Source of the DNA: Elysia chlorotica
Taxonomy: Eukaryota > Mollusca > Gastropoda > Plakobranchidae
Direction: 5' to 3'
Assembly: GCA_003991915.1 (NCBI GenBank)
Contig: RQTK01000013.1
Coordinates: forward strand, 455,895-519,894
DNA: 64,000 nt
The notes below the pieces were generated by a model. That model did not search any database, was not told where the DNA came from, and worked only from the letters and a program-made list of their open reading frames with translations. Shown in pieces: positions 38,880 through 50,957 of this stretch; position 1 is the stretch's first letter, and each line of letters starts with the position of its first letter. A program made the translations under genes and the position numbers.

Positions 38880-40382
38880 TCATGCTTGTTGGGGCTGTAC
38901 AGGAGCTACTGGAACATCATCAGAGGCAGGAGGGTTTTGTTGCTGATGCTCAGGATGCTGTTGAGGTTCCTCGGCAGGCTCTAGAGGTTTGCGGTGGACT
39001 TGGTTAAACAGGCGGTCCTTGATCACTTGGGACATGAGGCCTTGAAGTACTTCCATTGTTGTTTTACAACTGTTGGAAACATGAAAGGAAAGAAATTGGC
39101 AATTTCAAATCATTTAAAACGAGGACTATATTATCAAGTAACTTTAAAATATACTCATTTTGGTTGCCACCACCTTTTTTTTTCTTCTTTTTACCATTTT
39201 GGAATGCATTTGAACTTAATGAAATTTAACTCATTCATTGAGCTTATAACAACATTGATCCTTTAAATGAATAATTCAGAAGGTCCAAATTTGAAATTGT
39301 GCCGAAATAGGCATACTTTTTCTTTAACCTTATTTCTTTCCACAGCATAAAAAAGGGGGTATCCCGAATGTCTAAAGAAAAAAAAGGAGTATTTTTTTAA
39401 AGAAGAGAAAAATTACAAAATTAAAATACAAACCCATCCTTAGTAGCCTTAGTGAGCTTGTCCTCTGTCTTTTTGTCTTGTGCATCTGTTCCAATAAGCC
39501 CTCCCCGTCCCAGTTGTGATTCTGACTGTTCCAGCTTTTCGGAGAGGTCAAAAACCATCCCTGTTGTATAATCAGCATTCTGAGCAGAGAAAAAAATGAG
39601 TAAAAATTTTTGAAAAAAAAGAAAGAAAGGTTCTTGCAAACTTTATAATGTACTAGATCTATTTCTTAATTGGTTGATACAAGATATAATTATTTTTCTT
39701 TCCAATTATTAAAAAGAACAAAATGATGAAACTATTGAAAATGCGCTATGTTAGATTGTATATATGATTGTGTATGTAATAAATGTCCACTGATCATAAT
39801 ACTTCACAACAAGCAAGTGAAGTACAGTGCACTCCACTTAATTTGACATCCAATAATTTTATATTTGTCTTCATTGGACTTACTTAAAAAGTCTGAAATA
39901 AATCTCTTTTAGTGTTTCTTGCATACTTTAATTGACTTATTCCTTTTAGTTTGACAAATTTTCAACCCAATATGACAATATAACTAATTTATTTTAGAAC
40001 ACACAAAAAAACAGGTAGTTATGTCTCCATTAGATTAACTTGTAAAAAATTAATACACTTTGCACAGGCTAGACAAGTCAATGCACAAAAAACACTACAT
40101 GTATTGTGTAGAGTCCTACAGCCAAGCCACTCCAGCTTTGGCACTCTTTTAAAACATATCTGATTATTTAACTTTCCCTTTATTCAATATAAAAGCTGTG
40201 GTTGAATTATCAGGTACGCACTCTATAAGCTTTATAAACGGATTTTGAATCTTGGGAAAACAAACAAAACCTGGAGATATTAGTTACGCCTGCTGCAGAA
40301 ACATCCTATCCTTGCACTCTCTTTTGTATTCCACTTTGCCCTACTGCTCAATGGCCTGTTCGAGAAAAATCTTGTGTACGTA

Positions 40383-40455
<73 letters not shown>

Positions 40456-43400
40456 GAGGGAGAGAGAGAGAGAGAATTGTGACTTACCGTCAATAGACTA
40501 GATGAACTAAGAGTGTTAACCCAATATTTGTTCCATAGAGACTCTAAAAGGCGGCGATCCATAGATGACTTAAAGTATGACATATCAAGAGAATAGTACC
40601 TGAAAAGAAAAAAAAGATTAATTAATCATAGGAACCTTTAGAAATTGAAGTGGGAATGTAAATTAAATTAAGTGATATACATAAACATATACATAAGCTA
40701 CTTCTTTTTTTTTTTTAATTATCGATGACCATTTTGTTTTGTAAAAGATTTGGCAACTCCGTAACAGTTTTAATAATGCAGTATGATCAGATATTAATTA
40801 CATGCATAAAGTTTGGGAAAACTTAAAAGAAAAAAAGACTGTTACCAGTTTCAATCCATGCATTAATTTAAACTGAAAATTCAAATCACTAAAGCACTTA
40901 TTTGAGCAGCTGATCCTAAAAAAATTCTGCCCCACAAGAATTATAAAAAGCAGCACATACAATTTTTTTTTTAAATATAAGAAATACACTGAAAATACTA
41001 AAAGATTTAACTTGTGTTAATACAGGACTTACCCTTTGCAGTGGACCCCAAAGTCTTCTATTTTATTCAGAGGGATGGACTGGTACTCTGACAAGGGCTC
41101 ATCAGGAGGTTTGTATCCCTAATAATTGGGTACCAAAATGCCAAACAAAAAAAACATGTTTTCATCAATGCCTTTTATTACTTTTATAAACCAACATAAA
41201 GAATGAATGAAATGTTTTTTCTTTCTTAGAAAAGGTGACACAGGACACTTTTTTTAGTTCGCTATTACCGTTTCAATCTAGAATTCTGTGAGCGTGCGAG
41301 GCCAAAAATTCCTTGACTTAGTTTAACTCTTGTTCGACGATTGAGATAAATTGTTCGCTATCTTATTGAAAAATGAAGAGAGTTGAAATTCTAGGTTCCA
41401 TCAGATCTAGACCAAGAGTTCTCTAAATAATCCTGACATTAAATTAGATCTAGATGATTTCTTTCCTGATAGCGACTTAGAGGTAGTTTCAGAGACCTAG
41501 TCAATGAGGAAAGTGAAGCCAGAGTATAGATCTAGATCTACCCCTACACCTGGTCCAAGATTTAGAAAAAAAAAACTGTGGCATCCAAGCTAACGAGGAT
41601 GCACAACACACCTACCTTATAAACGGGATTGGGGTACATATTATACATGTACTAGATATGAGAAGGTAAAGCTTATCTAAAGCCATAACAAGGGGTTTGT
41701 CATAGAAAACAGAAATATGGCTCTAACTGGTCTTTAGTCAACACTAGATGGAAACCCTCAAGGGAGCCTAGGTGGAGTTTGGCAGCGGGATTCAGGAGCC
41801 CCAGGTTAAAGGCTTTATTTGGTAGTATATAACTTTCTATGAATAGACATTCTTAGATTAAGAAAAAAAAACAAAAACAAAACGCAAAAAAAAAATCTAC
41901 CTTTGGATATGTTCTAAAAGCACCAATGTTGACTTTGCCAGCAGAAATTGTACGCACTGGATCAATCTGAATGAGTAAGATAACATATCAAAGTCTTATT
42001 GATCCCTATAGGGGAAGTTGAAACTGGCATTCCTATCATTAAGGTAGCAACATACAGATAAGGACAACAAATTTGTTGATAGCATGATAGCATAAATACA
42101 GGGTTTTTTTTAATTTGGGGGGGGGGGCTATCAAAACCGGTAAGAAATGGGGAAAATTTATGAAATATGTAAATTTAATGCAAATTAGGTTTCCAAAACC
42201 TAGAATCAACCGTAACAAACTTCTAACAATGGTTTTGGCAGTAATACCTAACATTTTGAACTAATTGACAACCCAAATAGATACTCTAGATCCAGAAAAT
42301 TAAAAAAAAAAAGTGCCTGATGTGACCCCACCCCCTACAACACTTCACACAATTACAAAAAGAATCCGACAATTACTTAATTTTTGAAATATTTACTAGC
42401 ACTACATTCATTTATTAAAGCATAATCTAAAAACAAAATTGGAGGCATTGAAAGTATTGCTCTTATTTCATTTAGGTCAAGTAGCCTCTGAGCTTGCGCT
42501 CTTTTGCCAAAAAATGTTCCCATGTCAGTATCTGATGTTACTTTGGCTTAAGAAAAATCACATATAGTGGAAATAAATTTTTATGAATTTTTTTTTTAAA
42601 CATAAACAAATACACTTCTATCTAATATTTAAAAGAAACATAGTTTATTTTTTTGACAATGCTATGCATACATTGCATTTTATAAGATTTTTATTAGGTC
42701 TCATGTCTGATGTGACTAAACATGTGGACATTTTGTCACAAATCAGCTGTTTGCTTATTCTAGAATGCCAGATTCCAAGAAACTACCAAGGATTTAACTA
42801 TGACATCCATAATACATAAAAATCATTAACAGATGAAATTATTAGAAGATTAAAATCCCAATTCAGGTGTGTGACATGATCTAGATATAGTCTGACATGA
42901 CATGAGAAATAAGCATGACATCTCCATAAAGCCCACTTTTTCTTGCTCAAATACAAATAGAAAGTCAAAGTAAAGAAAAATTTGGAAAAATAATCTTACA
43001 AACCAAATATTATATAGATCTACAGGAGCACTGTTTGTCTGAAATAATTTTGACACCTAAACTTTTTTTTCCATTCTATAAACCATTCTTTATAAGCTTA
43101 CAGTAGAAGATTAGGCTCTCCAATAACCTAGTTTTAACCTTCTCTAATATTTAGTCCACAAGACGATCTAGATTTCAACATGGGAAAGCACACTTGATGC
43201 GTGACACCTCAAGTCTTATCAGACTGAGAATTATTTGTTTTGTAAAAGTAATATGGAAATTTATATTCTTCAATTTCTTTTTTTTCTTTTTTAAAAGGCC
43301 CACTTTTTGTGACAACCGTATACAAAAAGTGTTATTAATATGAATGTAGGACTTCAGTTTCTCCATGACTGTGAATGGTGCAGGTGCATTGAATGTTAGG

Positions 43401-44744
43401 AGTTCAATGAATTGGACCTACGACTGTGTCCTTCACTGTCCAAAATAATAATTATAAGTAATACAACACTCCTTATGAAAAAAATATAGAAAAACTAAAA
43501 AGAAAAAAATTCAATCACTCTGGAGTAGTCATAAAAAGATGAGAAAAGTATTCCTATCAAATACATGTATAAATCTGCCATAGTAAGACCATAACATTAT
43601 GTGTATCTGTAATAGTAGGTGCTAGAAGTCTTTCAGTTGCCATGTCATCAAACAATGGAAATGCAGTTTAGTGGCTTATACATCCCCACATCAGATTATT
43701 GCGAGCATAAAAGGGCCAAACTCTAAAATCTGAGTCGGACCGTCACTTCTTTCGAGTTATCTTATTGTTTGCTGTTTGCATGTGAGTACAACATGCACAT
43801 CCCTATGCACTAACCACAAACATCAGTCTCACGAGTCGGTTCATGGACCACAGGAACATGCACAGTGGCTGGTTGTTCAGTGAAATTAGATGGCTACCAA
43901 AAACACTCATGCACGCTGTGTGGCACCCATGAGAATAAAACAATTCAAGCCTTGGTGGTGCCAGCTCAGAATTAAGAGCATCAAACCAGAAAGATTTGTA
44001 ATTATGAGTATGGTCCTAACAGAATCTAGGAGAAGAAATGTATCCTCTTGTAAAATTAGGTGTATTAGAAAATTGAATAATCAGACTTTGTTTCTTTTCT
44101 AGGTATCCACTGTAATTGATACATTCCCTGAAATGATATAAGCAGACAGGATAAGGTAAAAATGGTAGGGAAAAAAAGGTCATTTAAGATAGAAAATCTT
44201 GAGCTGTGAAACAAAATAGTTGGTGACAATATCAAATTCCATATTAAATATTGCTGCATTTCAAATATTGAAATTCATTCTTTGAGTCATTTAATTTATT
44301 AATAGCTAACAATTAACACCCTTTTTTGCAGATCCCACTTTCAGAGATAGAAAGCAAGGGTCAGAGACTTTGCTTTTACGTGTACATACCACAATAGCAA
44401 CAAAAGGTTCTTGAAACTGTTGATTCAACATTTGTGTTGAAACATCAATACCAGACAACCAGCAGCCATAACCAGGGTGACTGTGGTACCATCCAATAGC
44501 ATTTTCCAAGCGCTTCACCTGAGGAGATTTTGAAAAATATTCAGTATTTATGTTAACATTAAACAACATCTGATCCTTTTAAATAATGTTCAGACTCATT
44601 CATTTAACTTAGAACAGAATTTTTGAAAGGGAGAAAGGGTGAGAGGGAGATGTTCCACCCCAGGGTTACTGTACCCCCCAAGAGAGGGAAAGATAGGGAG
44701 CGAGGAAGAGGGTAAGAAAAGGAAAGAGAAAGGGTGAAAGGGGG

Positions 44745-44803
<59 letters not shown>

Positions 44804-46807
44804 GTACTCATTTTAAGAAGAAAAAGAGGTTTATCAGAAAAATAGGCATTTTAATATCTATTAGGTCTCTAGCCTGCAAAAGAACTGGTTAGCAAAATTG
44901 TCATCATCAATTTATAATTTATTTCTTATTGACACAAAACTTTTACTTTTTCGGAGTGCCTCAACACTCAAATATTTTCTTCAACTCAATAGAGAAACTG
45001 CATCAAAGCAAAAATATTAACATTTATGGTCAATATCAGGTTAGCCTTAACAAAAGTAAATTGAAAAAAAAATAGAGAGCCTAAAAACAGGTTTTTATTA
45101 CTGTAAACAAGTTACAACAATCACAAAAAATGTCAATTGATGTATACCCAAATTCAAGCTTTGTACACTTTTGAGTACAACACTTATAATTTTATAAATG
45201 GTTTACCTGTTTAGCAGCCTCAGTGTATGCAGCCATATACTCATAAGCTTGAGCCTGAGCATTGACCCGTGTCTCTGTTCCCTCAACGGGCAGAGCAACG
45301 CCATCCATAACAATCATAGTGTTTCCATCAACCTTTCCCAACAACAGACCCATTACTTCCAAGTTCCCACCAGATCGGGCATGCATCACCATCTTGAGCA
45401 GAGCCAAAGCTGATACCTTTATGTGCTTGAAATAATGAGGACTGAACAGAAGCAAAAAAACCAAAAATGTAATTATCAAAAGGTGCATTCCACAAATCCA
45501 AAAGAAAGTTATTACAGAGTATCACAAACTTTTAATTCAAATTTAAAAAAAAATAAAGGTCCAGTTGAAAGTTGAAAGAATGTAAAAAAATTAGCTTTCA
45601 AGAACTTGAATTTGGTGTATAAAATTTTTTTTAAACATGTATATTTAATATAAATTTGCTTTTAAAACCTTTTTTTTTTATCACCAGAGTTCAATTGTTC
45701 ATTGAATTTGAAATTATGAAGTCTGCAATAGAATGATAGATGTGATTAAGTCAAGCTATGGCATGGATTTGATGTTCCTCTAATTCAACAATTCATACCT
45801 ACCTGGCTATCCATCACTTCAAAAGGGTTATATAATTTTCACCTTCCTTAGCCCCTTCCTTTCTTACTATCTTCCAGGATCTTTTCACTGGACAGGCTAA
45901 CGGTAACTAATTACGAGATTAGAATGAAATAGAAAAAATCTACAAAATTATTTTTTGATTTCTTTGTTCTACATTTTGTTATTGCCTGAATAGCCATCCA
46001 CAAGCCTTTGACACATTCGCCCCCTGTGCACCGAGAGAAAAGAAGACCAAGAGCAACAACAACAACAAAATAACGAAGTCAATGAACTGAAGACTGAAGG
46101 CTCATGAGTCCCCTTATTTTTCTGTTTAAAAATGGAGGTAGACTATTTTAAACTGACTTAAAAAATTTGGATTTTTAATTTTCAGTAGTTATAAATCTTG
46201 TTTGGCCTGACTAGATCTATATAGCGGGATCTTGGTAACAGGCTTTTTTTTTTAATATGGAATCAAAAGTCCAGTTGTAGATCTAAATCTAGTCATGTTC
46301 TACTTAACCTTGTACGAATAAACAATTAGATCTAGAATCTAGATCTACTGGTACATCCGTGTAAGCCTACGAATAAACAGTAAGGCCTCTGTTACCCGTG
46401 GTCAATTTATAGACCTTAGGCTAACAGTTTTGTCTCCTTGTAGCCGTGTACACATTTAACAGTTATCTACTGGTACATGTTGTGCGAATAAAAATTTTTG
46501 TACTAGTACCCGTGCACCAAACAGTTTTGTCTAAAGGTACCCTTGTACGAATAAGCGTAGCCTACAAACAACGTAAATAAATGCTACGCTAGACCAGTAC
46601 CGGGGCAAGGTGGTAGGGCTACCTTGGAAATTTGGACTAGATCTAGATCTATTTAATCTAAATATCAACCTACTCCTTGTCCCATGGTTTTGCTGTTAGT
46701 ATGTCTTGTTGTTGTTTTGCATCAAATCGATAAATTTCATCTACACCTGAAACAGTTTCAATATTATTTGCAAGCTCCCATGATTTTTTGGCCACTTTGG
46801 AGTCCAT
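38880..46807 (-). CDS. COPS5: COP9 signalosome subunit 5 (JAMM deneddylase), 8 exons, 365 aa
   Basis: Exons in transcript order: 46807-46674, 45441-45207, 44518-44390, 41966-41901, 41118-41033, 40599-40488, 39579-39434, 39069-38880. All introns are GT-AG and the total is 1098 nt with stop TGA at 38882-38880. CSN5 is the catalytic subunit of the COP9 signalosome, which removes NEDD8 from cullins and so controls SCF-type ubiquitin ligases. The N-terminus has WELANN and [11 protein letters not shown]. The MPN+/JAMM site is complete: E73 (LEVMG), H135 and H137 ([10 protein letters not shown]), S145 and D148. The downstream blocks [37 protein letters not shown] and [14 protein letters not shown] match the vertebrate protein almost residue for residue. 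It is about 30 aa longer than human CSN5 because of a Pro/Gln-rich C-terminal tail after LFNQ. Orthology is secure. Confidence 0.97.
40384..40474. repeat. Compound (GT)-(GA)-(ACAG)-(GA) microsatellite in CSN5 intron 6
   Basis: On the minus strand this is a C/T-rich array that begins about 13 nt downstream of the exon 6 donor site (exon end 40488). It is unusually close to a constitutive splice site. Confidence 0.9.
44750..44799. repeat. (GA)n microsatellite in CSN5 intron 2
   Basis: About 50 bp of GA preceded by about 120 bp of purine-rich sequence (from about 44625). On the transcribed strand it is a polypyrimidine tract about 230 nt upstream of exon 3. Confidence 0.95.
46300..46570. repeat. 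Degenerate short tandem repeats in CSN5 intron 1
   Basis: The words 'gtacgaataa' or 'ctacgaataaacag' (near 46313, 46367, 46483 and 46547), 'aacagttttgtct' (about 46425 and 46520) and 'ctactggtaca' (about 46345 and 46468) recur at irregular spacing, mixed with TAGATCTAGATCT palindromes. It looks like an old, decayed tandem array. Confidence 0.5.
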
Positions 46808-47432
46808 CTTGTTGATTTGTGTTGATCTTCCGCAAAGTGGCCAGGAGAGGAGGCATTGGGGAAAATTTATTTTAAATAAAGTAATGTATCGCTTTAAAAT
46901 AATTTCTAAACTTATTTTAAAACTGATATAATACATCTTTTAAAAAATCATTTGACTAAAAATAAACTGCATGTTATAAAGATTAAAAGGAGCTGCTGAA
47001 AAATGGATAACTACTGCGGCAGAAACAGGTGACAAAGGGGTATTACTATTAGATAATGGGAAACGTTCTTAGAATTAAAAACTCACAGTCACACAAAGTC
47101 TCTGGTAAAACTCCACAGTGAGCAAAAACGATATAGGGAAGAAGGAGGGGGGGGGTGCAGATTTTACTCGTATTGTACAGTTTTGAAAGGAATAGGGAAT
47201 CTGCGTCCGCAATCCCTCGACCCCATAAACAAATTTGATATTTTTCTTTCTAAGGGTGTCTTCGCTTCCTTGCAAGCCCTCGGAGATTTAGTGTAGCCTA
47301 TCACACATGGCACCACAACCTGTCATCCTATCGATGATGTTGTATTACTTTGGTGAGCTTAATTTTTAAAACCAAGATTCCATTATGAAAGACGATGCGG
47401 TTTTTTTTTTCTTCATTTTTGTGTGCATTGCT
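46808..47432 (-). promoter_or_regulatory. Probable CSN5 5' UTR and promoter region
   Basis: The bases just upstream of the CSN5 ATG are GC-richer than the surroundings and include, on the minus strand, 'tttgcggaagatc', an ETS-like core. No TATA box is obvious, as is usual for housekeeping genes. The start of transcription cannot be placed. Confidence 0.3.
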
Positions 47433-47433
47433 C

Positions 47434-47488
<55 letters not shown>

Positions 47489-47511
47489 CGTCGTCGTCGT
47501 CGTTGTTGTTG
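47433..47511. repeat. (GTT)n microsatellite with (GTC)n block
   Basis: About 55 bp of GTT, then five GTC units, then GTT again. Confidence 0.95.
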
Positions 47512-48080
47512 ATTACAATTAATAATATTTAAATTATTGTGAGATGGGGAGTGCCCGTATATAGGCCTACATCAAAAGAGGCACGCAATTCTTAGATTTG
47601 CTACTGCACATTACTCCTTGTCGTTCTCTCCGAACTCGTATGAAGTGTCTCTCAATTTGACTAATCTGTTATTTCATCTTTCCATTTGTTAAGAGCGTCT
47701 AAATAGCCTATAATAATAATTATATTGTCGATCATCATACAATCTACATTTCTCCATTACTGTCTTTTGACTATGATGCTGCAACATAACTTAACCGGCT
47801 ATTAGTTTTAACTCGAACGCTGTTCTTCCTCTTTCGTTACTCTCATTTTACATGAGCATTAGTACATAATATTTCAACCAGTTTTGACTCTGTGATATAT
47901 CAATGTTTAATAAGATCGATGTGTTTTAAATATCCTTGTTTCTTAAGTTTTAATAACATGTGATTATAACAATTATTTGTGTATAACATTGAGAGCCTTT
48001 TATAATATTTCTATAATTAATTCTATAAAATTGTATTGGGGTGCTTATGAAAATGATTTCTGTCTTTTCTTTGTTGAGTT

Positions 48081-48690
48081 TTAGTTTGATGTAGTCCAGG
48101 CTGAATTATATTTTATACATACCTGGAGAGAATTTATGAGGGAAGGAAGGCATTCTATGTATGCAGATTTATGGAGCTCAGTGTCATCAGCATAATAGTG
48201 GTAATTGAAATTGTGATTATTCAAAACGAGAGAAAGTGGTTGAGAGTACCGGAACCCAACACAGAGCCGAGAAACACCAAATTTCATAGAACTTTCTTCA
48301 GACAGAAATCCCCCTGCGCTCACACTCTGACTTCTCTGATCTAGGTATGAAACAAACCATTTCAAAGCCATTCCAAAAGATGTTTCAAGTTAGTTAATGA
48401 GAACTTCATGATCTAATGTGTCGAAGACAGCAGATAAATCAAGGAGCGCCAATAAGGACACATATCCGGAGTCTGTAGCTTTAAGAAGATCAGCAGAGTT
48501 AACTTTCAAGAGCGCCGTTTCTGTACTGTGCCTACGTTTATGTATGCATAATGATGGACCTCTTTCAAGTCGTTGTTATATAAATGAGATTCGACTTGGC
48601 TGAGAACAACTTTTTAAAGGTTATTTTTAGAGGAAAGGCAAAATTGAAACTGGTCTGAAATTATTCACAAAGTAATACTGGAAACGTCTC
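48081..48690 (-). pseudogene. LINE reverse-transcriptase fragment with YADD box
   Basis: The minus strand reads [17 protein letters not shown], then [16 protein letters not shown] (the A box, with Asp), a stop codon, FGMALKWFVSYLDQRSQSV, and finally NFNYHYYADDTELH, the catalytic YADD of non-LTR reverse transcriptases. The order and wording fit an L2/CR1-type element. One in-frame TAA (in LIN*LETSF), a diverged 'FGVSRLCVGF' in place of the usual GVPQGSVLG block, and missing ends show that it is inactive. Confidence 0.85.
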
Positions 48691-49248
48691 ATAATAGGCT
48701 ACCATCATTATTTTGATAAGAGTTTATGTGGCTGAAAGCAGTACAATTACCGAAAACTGTTGATACAGATACGAAGGATGAACTGAACTTTGACTACCAT
48801 AGTAAAAAATTAATAGTCAGTTAAGATGTTAGAAAGACATGACTGTATACCAGTGTAGCCTACGCACGAGAACTGTTTGACCCATGGTCTGTTTATCTAG
48901 GCCATGAGTGAGTTTGTAGAGTGAGCGCAGCATAGCAGCATAGAGCATGTCTTTGAGCTGCTTACTACGAGCTGAGCTAAGCATCGACAACGTACCGTGT
49001 AATCTTGTCCTAAGTGTACACCAAGACGGTTCGCTCAAGTCTCGAGTGGAAGAGCGAGGGTGAAACTTTTGCAGAATAATTCAGGCACTGAGCAAGTTGA
49101 GATCCAGGCTTGTATTGTTTGGGCTACCGTTCTTTCTGCTACAACAGTCTGCTGTTCGTAAGTTGCTTCAACTTTTTTCTTTGGCGATTATAGTAACCTG
49201 TTTTCTTTCTGTATCTGTCAGTCTTTCTTCTCACTCACGTTCTCTCCC

Positions 49249-49373
<125 letters not shown>

Positions 49374-49720
49374 CATCTCTCAGTCTATTTCCCTATCTTC
49401 AATTTGATTATCTTGGTCTACTTTGACGCATTATCGTATTTTGTTTCTTTATCTATATTAATATAATTTTGCCATGTATATGTTTTTGTCGTTGGTGCAA
49501 AATTTGGAAAATATGAGATGATTTGATAACTGCAAAATTATAGCCCCAATTGTTCCGTCGATTTGAGCGTAGGTTTGCCAAACTTCACTTTTTGTTAATT
49601 TCTCAATGAACCGAAACCATAAAGTTGACATCACGATGTAAATTGTAAATAATTGTGTATTACGTAATACTGATTACAATGTATCTTCTTTGTATCAGAT
49701 TTATTTGTAGGTTTAGTTCA

Positions 49721-49826
49721 GATTTAACATCCAACATGAGCACTATATAGGCTATTATTGTGGACGGGCCCCAAGACTGACGTGTGGCAATTTAATTAAT
49801 GTGCGGTCACACACGAGAGCGGGGAG
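49721..49826 (-). mobile_element. SINE 3' fragment (family A), minus strand
   Basis: The reverse complement gives 'ctctcgtgtgtgaccgcac', 'aattgccacacgtcagtc', 'ttggggcccgtccacaataa', 'cctatatagtgctcatgttg' and 'gatgttaaat'. This is the 3' half of the SINE family found at 52350-52606. Only the tail half is present. Confidence 0.8.
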
Positions 49827-50957
49827 ATCTGAATTCCTGTCTCATCCTATCACATAACACCTTGCTAGTGGTCATTCACAGTTGTCAGTCGAAGCACGTG
49901 ATGCGACGGTCGACGGTCAGCGGCTGACCGCTCTTGGCATGTGCACGCGAGGCTAGAACTGGCTTGACCAGATATCTGGGTCAAAGCATGCCCCGTGGTT
50001 ACGCGCATGGCTAAATTTCAAACATTTCAATAAGTCATTTCACAAATCATTTTTAGTGTGACCTTCTTTTATTGCTATCTGAGGCTAATTATATACTACT
50101 TGGGTCTATACTTATAGGGGTATTCAAGAGAATGTGTGTTTATAGTTTTGAACCGAGAGCTGGAAAAATGGGCGCCTAACCCAGACCAAAGTTTGCCTCA
50201 GTGTAGCAATGCACAAGTTGTTGGACGGACGTCGCGAGCTGTTATCCGTCGTCCAACATCCAATGGGTGTCGAGAAATGAAGCCAGTAAAATAGATGGAT
50301 GCATAATTAAAACATAACTTAATTTTCTATGTGGGCTCTATGTGGGCCACTTCACACTAAGTGGTTTATTCTAAGTGTTGTGTGTGAGCGATATCCAGAA
50401 AACAATATTCTTATATTGAGTTATTTCAAGGGGTAGCTACGAAGGAGTTATAAATATAACTTTGTAATGATGAAAGAAACGATGTTCGTTTCTTGAGAGG
50501 CTTTATAACAAGTAATAGTGAGTTTGAGTTTTCCTAGTCAACGATCTATACAGACTGTCCTTGTTTGTGAAGGAACACTGCAGTGCGTGCAACCTGTTTG
50601 CCAAATGGGAATAGCATTTCACACCCATAGCAAAAAAATAAATAAAAGCAAAAGTTAGTGTCAGACGGTGAAGTACGCTAAAAGGAGGGGGTGGGGAAGG
50701 GGAGTGATATAGTTATTTTGTGTAAAAAAAATTGCGTGAAAAAGAATACCAGAGTATGAACTACATGTATCTTTTTTGGACGTTTTGGTGCTGTGTCGTT
50801 CATAGAAGAGTATGACCTGCCTGTGATAGAGGGCGAACTGGGATTTGGGAGGAAATAATTATAATGTTGTGTGAATCAGAAGTTATCACGAAACGCTTTT
50901 CAAATAATTTTTTTTATGGAATGGTTTTTCAGAGGTAAGCAGACACAATTTTTGAAA
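49827..50957. other. Upstream region of the selenoprotein P-like gene
   Basis: A 150-bp GC-richer patch (about 49850-50010) contains GCACGTG and several GTCG words. No upstream exon was identified. The promoter of the selenoprotein P-like gene may lie here. Confidence 0.3.

Noticed and set aside
39826-39990. Tigger/pogo-type MITE in CSN5 intron 6 starting 'tacagtgcactcc'
   Set aside because: Only one end looks right; no inverted partner terminus was found.
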